From contig NZ_QAOX01000002.1 in NCBI RefSeq assembly GCF_003050935.1, positions 310,001-374,000 of the forward strand: a stretch of 64,000 bases of DNA. Direction: 5' to 3'. The position numbers and the translations under genes were made by a program. The stretch is from Luteibacter sp. OK325 (GTDB taxonomy: Bacteria > Pseudomonadota > Gammaproteobacteria > Xanthomonadales > Rhodanobacteraceae). Below, piece by piece: positions 60,502 through 64,000 of the stretch (position 1 is its first letter; each line of letters begins with the position of its first letter). The notes beneath the pieces were generated by a model. It worked only from the letters and a program-made list of their open reading frames with translations, was not told the DNA's origin and searched no databases.

Positions 60502-63500
60502 TCAGAAGTCGTAACGGGCGGTGAAACGCACGGCACGCGGATCGGTGTAGTTCAACTCGCGGTCGTACAGCGGGCTGACGGTGGTGCGGGACTGCGCGTA
60601 GCGGAAGTTGTACGACGTTGGCGTCTGCTTGTTCAGCACGTTGAGCACATCGATCTGGAAGGTCAGGTTCTTGTCCAGCCAGGTCGGGGTGTAGGCAACG
60701 TTGAGGTTGACCAGGTACGTCCAGGGTGCCGAACCGTGCGAACCGCGCGGCGAGAACTCATAACCCGGGGTGCCAGGCAGGCCGCAGAAGAAGTAGAACG
60801 AGCCGTTGTACAGGCCGCGGTCGGCGGTCGGGTAGAAGCTCGTGCAGCTCTTCGGGCGACCCGAAGCGATCTGCGCGTTCGCGCCGAAGCGCCAGTCGTC
60901 GTTCAACTGGAAGTAGCCGAACGCCTTGATCTGGTGCGTGCGGTCGTTGGGCAGGCGGCCGTTGGCGCCGACCATCAGCTGCGGCAGATCCCAGTCCTGC
61001 GTGACCGAGACATCGGGCTGGCCACCGTTACCGGTATCCAGATCCGACGCCAGCTGGCCTTCGGTATTGCCGTAGCTGCGCGACCACGTGTAGTCGATGC
61101 GGCCGTACCAGCGATCGGCAAACGGATGCTCCAAGTACAGGTCCATCGCATAGTACTTACGCTTGAGCCTGCCCAGGTTGAGCTGGTCGCGGGTGTAGGT
61201 CACTTCGTTGAACGAGCCATCTGCCTGCTCGACGCGGAACGTGTTGGCCACGCCCGGGTTGAACAGGAAGCACGCGCCACCCAGCACCGGGGTGCAGGTA
61301 TCGTCGATGGCGCTGCGCAGCTGGCGCCAGGTCAGCTTGACGCCCCAGTTGTATTCGGCGCTGAGTGCCTGGTCGAGACCGGCGATGTACTCGTCCTGGT
61401 AATGCGACTTCAGGCCCTTGGCGGCGACGGTGCGGGGGTCGGGTGCGTTGCCGCACTCGAGGTTGGTGCTGACCGCCTGCGTGCCATTACAGGTATAGCC
61501 GACTGCCGCGTTGACCGGCACGTTGACCAGACCGGTCGGTACGCCCGTGTTCGGATCGACGCCGGTGTACGTGAAGTACTCGTTGGTGCCCAGCGAGCCC
61601 GACGCAGCACGCAGCGCGACGTTGTTGGGCATGGCCAGGTGGTAACGACCTGCGTTGGCGTAGACCTTCATCGTCGAGTCGCCGAACACGTCCCACGACA
61701 CACCCAGGCGCGGAGCCAGCTGATGACGCTGGGACGCGTAGATCTCGTTGTTGCCGTTGTAGTTGTTGAACTGTTCGTTGCGCAGGCCGAGGGAGAGCAT
61801 CCACCGGTCGGTCACCTGCCAGCGATCTTCGATGTACTGCGATTCCTGGACCGTGCGGATCTTGGCGGACGTAGTCGTGTAGTTGCGCACGACGTAGTAA
61901 CCCTGGTTACCGAGACCACCGGCGGCCGCAGGCGAACCCACGCCGTGGCCGGCATCGATCGCGGCATTGGGGTTGTTCTGGAAGTTGTAGGCCCAGCTGT
62001 AGCCGCCCGGCAGCGACGTACCGCTGAAGGACTTGGCTTCCTGGTGATCCGCACCGAAGCGGATGTCGTGGTCGCCGATGCGGTACTCGAAGTCGAGTCG
62101 ACCACCCTTGGTCTTGTCTTCCGCACCCGGCACGCGCACGGCGGCCGCGTAGGTCTGGCAGCTGCCGTAGACCAGGCCCGGCGCGCGGGACTGTGCCGTG
62201 GCCGTGGTGATCTGCGGGCAATTCGGGTCGTAGTTATAGGGCAGCTGGATATGATCCAGGTGCTGCTGTCCGTACAACGCCGACACGGTGAAGTCATCGG
62301 TCAGATAACCGGTGTACTTGCCGATATACATGTCGCCGCCGTCCTTCTGGTACACGCCGCCGTTCTGCGTCGTGCCGTGAGAGTCGTCGGCGTAGTTGAA
62401 ACCGTAGGTCTTCGAGGTGTATTCGGTCTTGTCCGAGACACCGGTGAATTCGAGGTGGTGGTCGTCGGTGAGATTCCAGTCGACCTTAGCCAACCAACGG
62501 GGAATCTTGTAGGTGTACTCGTTCCAGCCATTGGACTTGGCGGTGGTGGAGGTAATCGCACCGGCGGTGGTCGTGGTGCCGATGCCCTGGCCCTCACGAC
62601 GGTTCATCTCCGCATCGACGTAGACGAACAGTTTGTCCTTGATCAGCGGGCCGCTGGCGTAGACACCGACCGTCGAGCGCCAGGATGCGTCCTTCTTGTA
62701 GTACTGGTAGATCGTGCCATCGGTCGACGGATAGGCGCCGGTATCCGGGTAGTACGAATTGCGGCGATTGCTACGGGTGCCTGACGGCTCCCAGATCGTG
62801 TAGACGCCACCCTTCCATTCGTTGGTGCCGCGCTTGCTGACGATATTGATCACGCCGCCGGTGGAGCGACCGAATTCCGCGCCGTAGCCACCGGTGAGCA
62901 CCTGCTGCTGGTCGATCGCATCGAACGGGAGCTGCGTGAGGCCGATGGCCGTCAGCGGATTGGTGACGGCGTAGCCGTTGATGAAGTATGCGTTCTCGGA
63001 CGACGCGGAGCCGCCGAAGCTGGGCACCGGATTGCCGAGCGCATCTTTGTAGCTGGCGTTGGCAATGACGCCCGGGGCGAGCAGCGCGGCAGCCAGCACG
63101 TCACGGGCAATCGGCAGCTTATTGAGCTGCTCGGCGGTGAGCACGGTGCGCGTATCGACGGACGAGACGTCAATGGTCGGCATGGCCGATGCGTTGACCG
63201 ATACGCCCTCGAGCGTGGCAGCCTCGGTGGCCGAAGCGGCCGCGCCAAACGAAACTTCGGAACCGCCCGAGATCGTCACCGTGACATTGTCGCGGGTGCT
63301 GACCACGGCGCCGTTGTTCTCCAGCGACACTTTGTAGTTGCCGGGCGGCAGTGAAGTGACGCGGTAACGACCGCTGCTGTCCACGGGAATCGAGCGCGAG
63401 AAACCGGTGTCGGCACTCGAAACGGTAACGGTGCTGCCCTGCTGGCTGACCTGGCCGAAAATCGAACCGGTAACGTTCGACTGGGCCACGACGGCGCCCG

Positions 63501-63579
63501 AGACGGTGCCGAGGCCGATGGCGAGCGCCAGCGCGGTTCGGCGTCCCAGCATCGAGGCGCTAGTGATACGAGAATTCAT
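60502..63579 (-). CDS. Oar-like TonB-dependent receptor with carboxypeptidase-regulatory domain
   Basis: The 1025-residue product has a signal peptide (LALAIGLGTVSGAVVA-QS). An N-terminal carboxypeptidase regulatory-like beta domain follows (about residues 35-115, with VDSSGRYRVTSLPPGNYKVS). A plug domain begins near residue 140 (LTAEQLNKLPIARDVLAAAL, SENAYFINGYAVTNPLTAIG, FGRSTGGVINIVSKRGTNEW). The large barrel ends in VRFTARYDF. This is the Oar (OmpA-related/adventurous) receptor layout abundant in Xanthomonadales. The ligand may be a peptide or protein fragment; this is not settled for the family. It has its own terminator at 60379. Confidence 0.93.
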   Translation of the reverse strand: MNSRITSASMLGRRTALALAIGLGTVSGAVVAQSNVTGSIFGQVSQQGSTVTVSSADTGFSRSIPVDSSGRYRVTSLPPGNYKVSLENNGAVVSTRDNVTVTISGGSEVSFGAAASATEAATLEGVSVNASAMPTIDVSSVDTRTVLTAEQLNKLPIARDVLAAALLAPGVIANASYKDALGNPVPSFGGSASSENAYFINGYAVTNPLTAIGLTQLPFDAIDQQQVLTGGYGAEFGRSTGGVINIVSKRGTNEWKGGVYTIWEPSGTRSNRRNSYYPDTGAYPSTDGTIYQYYKKDASWRSTVGVYASGPLIKDKLFVYVDAEMNRREGQGIGTTTTAGAITSTTAKSNGWNEYTYKIPRWLAKVDWNLTDDHHLEFTGVSDKTEYTSKTYGFNYADDSHGTTQNGGVYQKDGGDMYIGKYTGYLTDDFTVSALYGQQHLDHIQLPYNYDPNCPQITTATAQSRAPGLVYGSCQTYAAAVRVPGAEDKTKGGRLDFEYRIGDHDIRFGADHQEAKSFSGTSLPGGYSWAYNFQNNPNAAIDAGHGVGSPAAAGGLGNQGYYVVRNYTTTSAKIRTVQESQYIEDRWQVTDRWMLSLGLRNEQFNNYNGNNEIYASQRHQLAPRLGVSWDVFGDSTMKVYANAGRYHLAMPNNVALRAASGSLGTNEYFTYTGVDPNTGVPTGLVNVPVNAAVGYTCNGTQAVSTNLECGNAPDPRTVAAKGLKSHYQDEYIAGLDQALSAEYNWGVKLTWRQLRSAIDDTCTPVLGGACFLFNPGVANTFRVEQADGSFNEVTYTRDQLNLGRLKRKYYAMDLYLEHPFADRWYGRIDYTWSRSYGNTEGQLASDLDTGNGGQPDVSVTQDWDLPQLMVGANGRLPNDRTHQIKAFGYFQLNDDWRFGANAQIASGRPKSCTSFYPTADRGLYNGSFYFFCGLPGTPGYEFSPRGSHGSAPWTYLVNLNVAYTPTWLDKNLTFQIDVLNVLNKQTPTSYNFRYAQSRTTVSPLYDRELNYTDPRAVRFTARYDF

Positions 63580-64000
63580 GTTGCGGATTCCCCCTGGAAA
63601 AAGCCGCTGTATCGCAAGATTCTGCGAACGACGGTTAGCCGATCCCGCCCCGGTTAAGAACCAGGTGTCTGCATCAATCGGCTGCCAAAACCCCTAAGTG
63701 AGTGCATTCCTCCCCGGAACGCCCTCCCCCCAAACATCGCAAGGACTCGCGATGCGCCGTAACATATACAAAATAACTTACGAGCAAACAACCGGTTTTT
63801 CACGATTTATATACGTGTCATCGCAAGTACTTACGCGATGGTAACGACGGCCTATGCCGCGAAATTCGCGGTCGCACAGGCACTTGCACGTCATTCATCT
63901 ATGACTTTCGGCCTATGGACGAAAATTTTCTAAGAAACATTCCTAGTTCGGGCAGGCTTACCCGCCCTGTTCGCCTTACCAGTCGGTCGGCCGATAATCC
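63580..64000. other. Upstream region of the Oar-like receptor, no gene seen
   Basis: About 420 bases hold no supported gene. An AT-rich block near 63760-63830 contains AACATATACAAAATAACTTA and TTTATATACG, both fit for promoters. A long untranslated leader for the receptor is likely. The last bases run off the window edge without a recognisable coding frame. Confidence 0.4.

Noticed and set aside
60736-62784. 682-residue plus-strand frame inside the Oar receptor
   Set aside because: It is fully antisense to the receptor gene, has no ribosome site and shows no family motif; its Val/Arg/Ala-rich composition is typical of a shadow frame.
1-64000. CRISPR arrays, tRNA or rRNA genes
   Set aside because: No regularly spaced direct repeats and no cloverleaf or rRNA-like stretches were noticed on either strand.

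Overview
This 64 kb window looks like a chromosomal accessory-rich stretch of a GC-rich gammaproteobacterium of the Xanthomonadales, probably Rhodanobacteraceae (Luteibacter or Dyella-like). That placement is an inference from the gene families: three TonB-dependent receptors including an Oar-like one, a receptor paired with a flavin-dependent halogenase, many periplasmic glycosidases, MFS_3 exporters and AraC, LysR and LacI regulators. No rRNA, tRNA or CRISPR array was seen.

Region 1 (1-3151) holds four minus-strand genes of unknown or nuclease function. Two of them are followed by sites that read as integron attC sites: one textbook site at 2324-2379 and one degenerate site at 1340-1399. 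This part therefore looks like a stretch of integron gene cassettes, one of them carrying an HNH nuclease. No integrase gene is in the window.

Region 2 (3345-7897) is the most striking locus: a compact, visibly AT-richer class I lanthipeptide operon read on the minus strand from a clean sigma-70-type promoter. The order is a 54-residue Cys-rich precursor (lanA), a LanC cyclase and a full-length LanB dehydratase. No transporter, leader protease or immunity gene lies nearby.

Region 3 (8508-17542) holds a DUF1254/DUF1214 exported protein with an outer-membrane partner, a large hybrid histidine kinase with an HD-GYP response regulator, and a class II aldolase, with decayed sulfatase and SnoaL-like gene remnants between them.

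Region 4 (17665-32660) is a run of small-molecule stress and detoxification functions. It has two MFS_3 exporters with a C-terminal extra domain, an epoxide hydrolase facing a TetR regulator, and an operon of isochorismatase-family hydrolase, XapX protein, exporter and alginate-export-type porin. It also has paired AraC and LysR regulators, a cyclase-family hydrolase, a DUF417 membrane protein, another AraC regulator, an AhpD-like protein and a lone DUF2282/bufferin-type precursor.

Region 5 (32742-46947) is a carbohydrate-utilisation locus: flavin-dependent halogenase, TonB receptor, GH3 glucosidase, LacI regulator, SLC45-like sugar MFS transporter, GH38-type mannosidase and PQQ-type sugar dehydrogenase. 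The receptor and the GH3 gene both carry the palindrome TGACAGCGCTGTCA upstream, which is a good candidate operator for the LacI protein.

Region 6 (47062-64000) has a SulP permease, a DUF3788 protein, three alpha/beta hydrolases, a GH97 glycosidase, a cupin-type XRE regulator, a SnoaL-like protein, a TonB receptor translationally coupled to an ATP-grasp enzyme, an exported hypothetical protein, a pair of MITE-like elements in opposite orientation, and an Oar-like TonB receptor.
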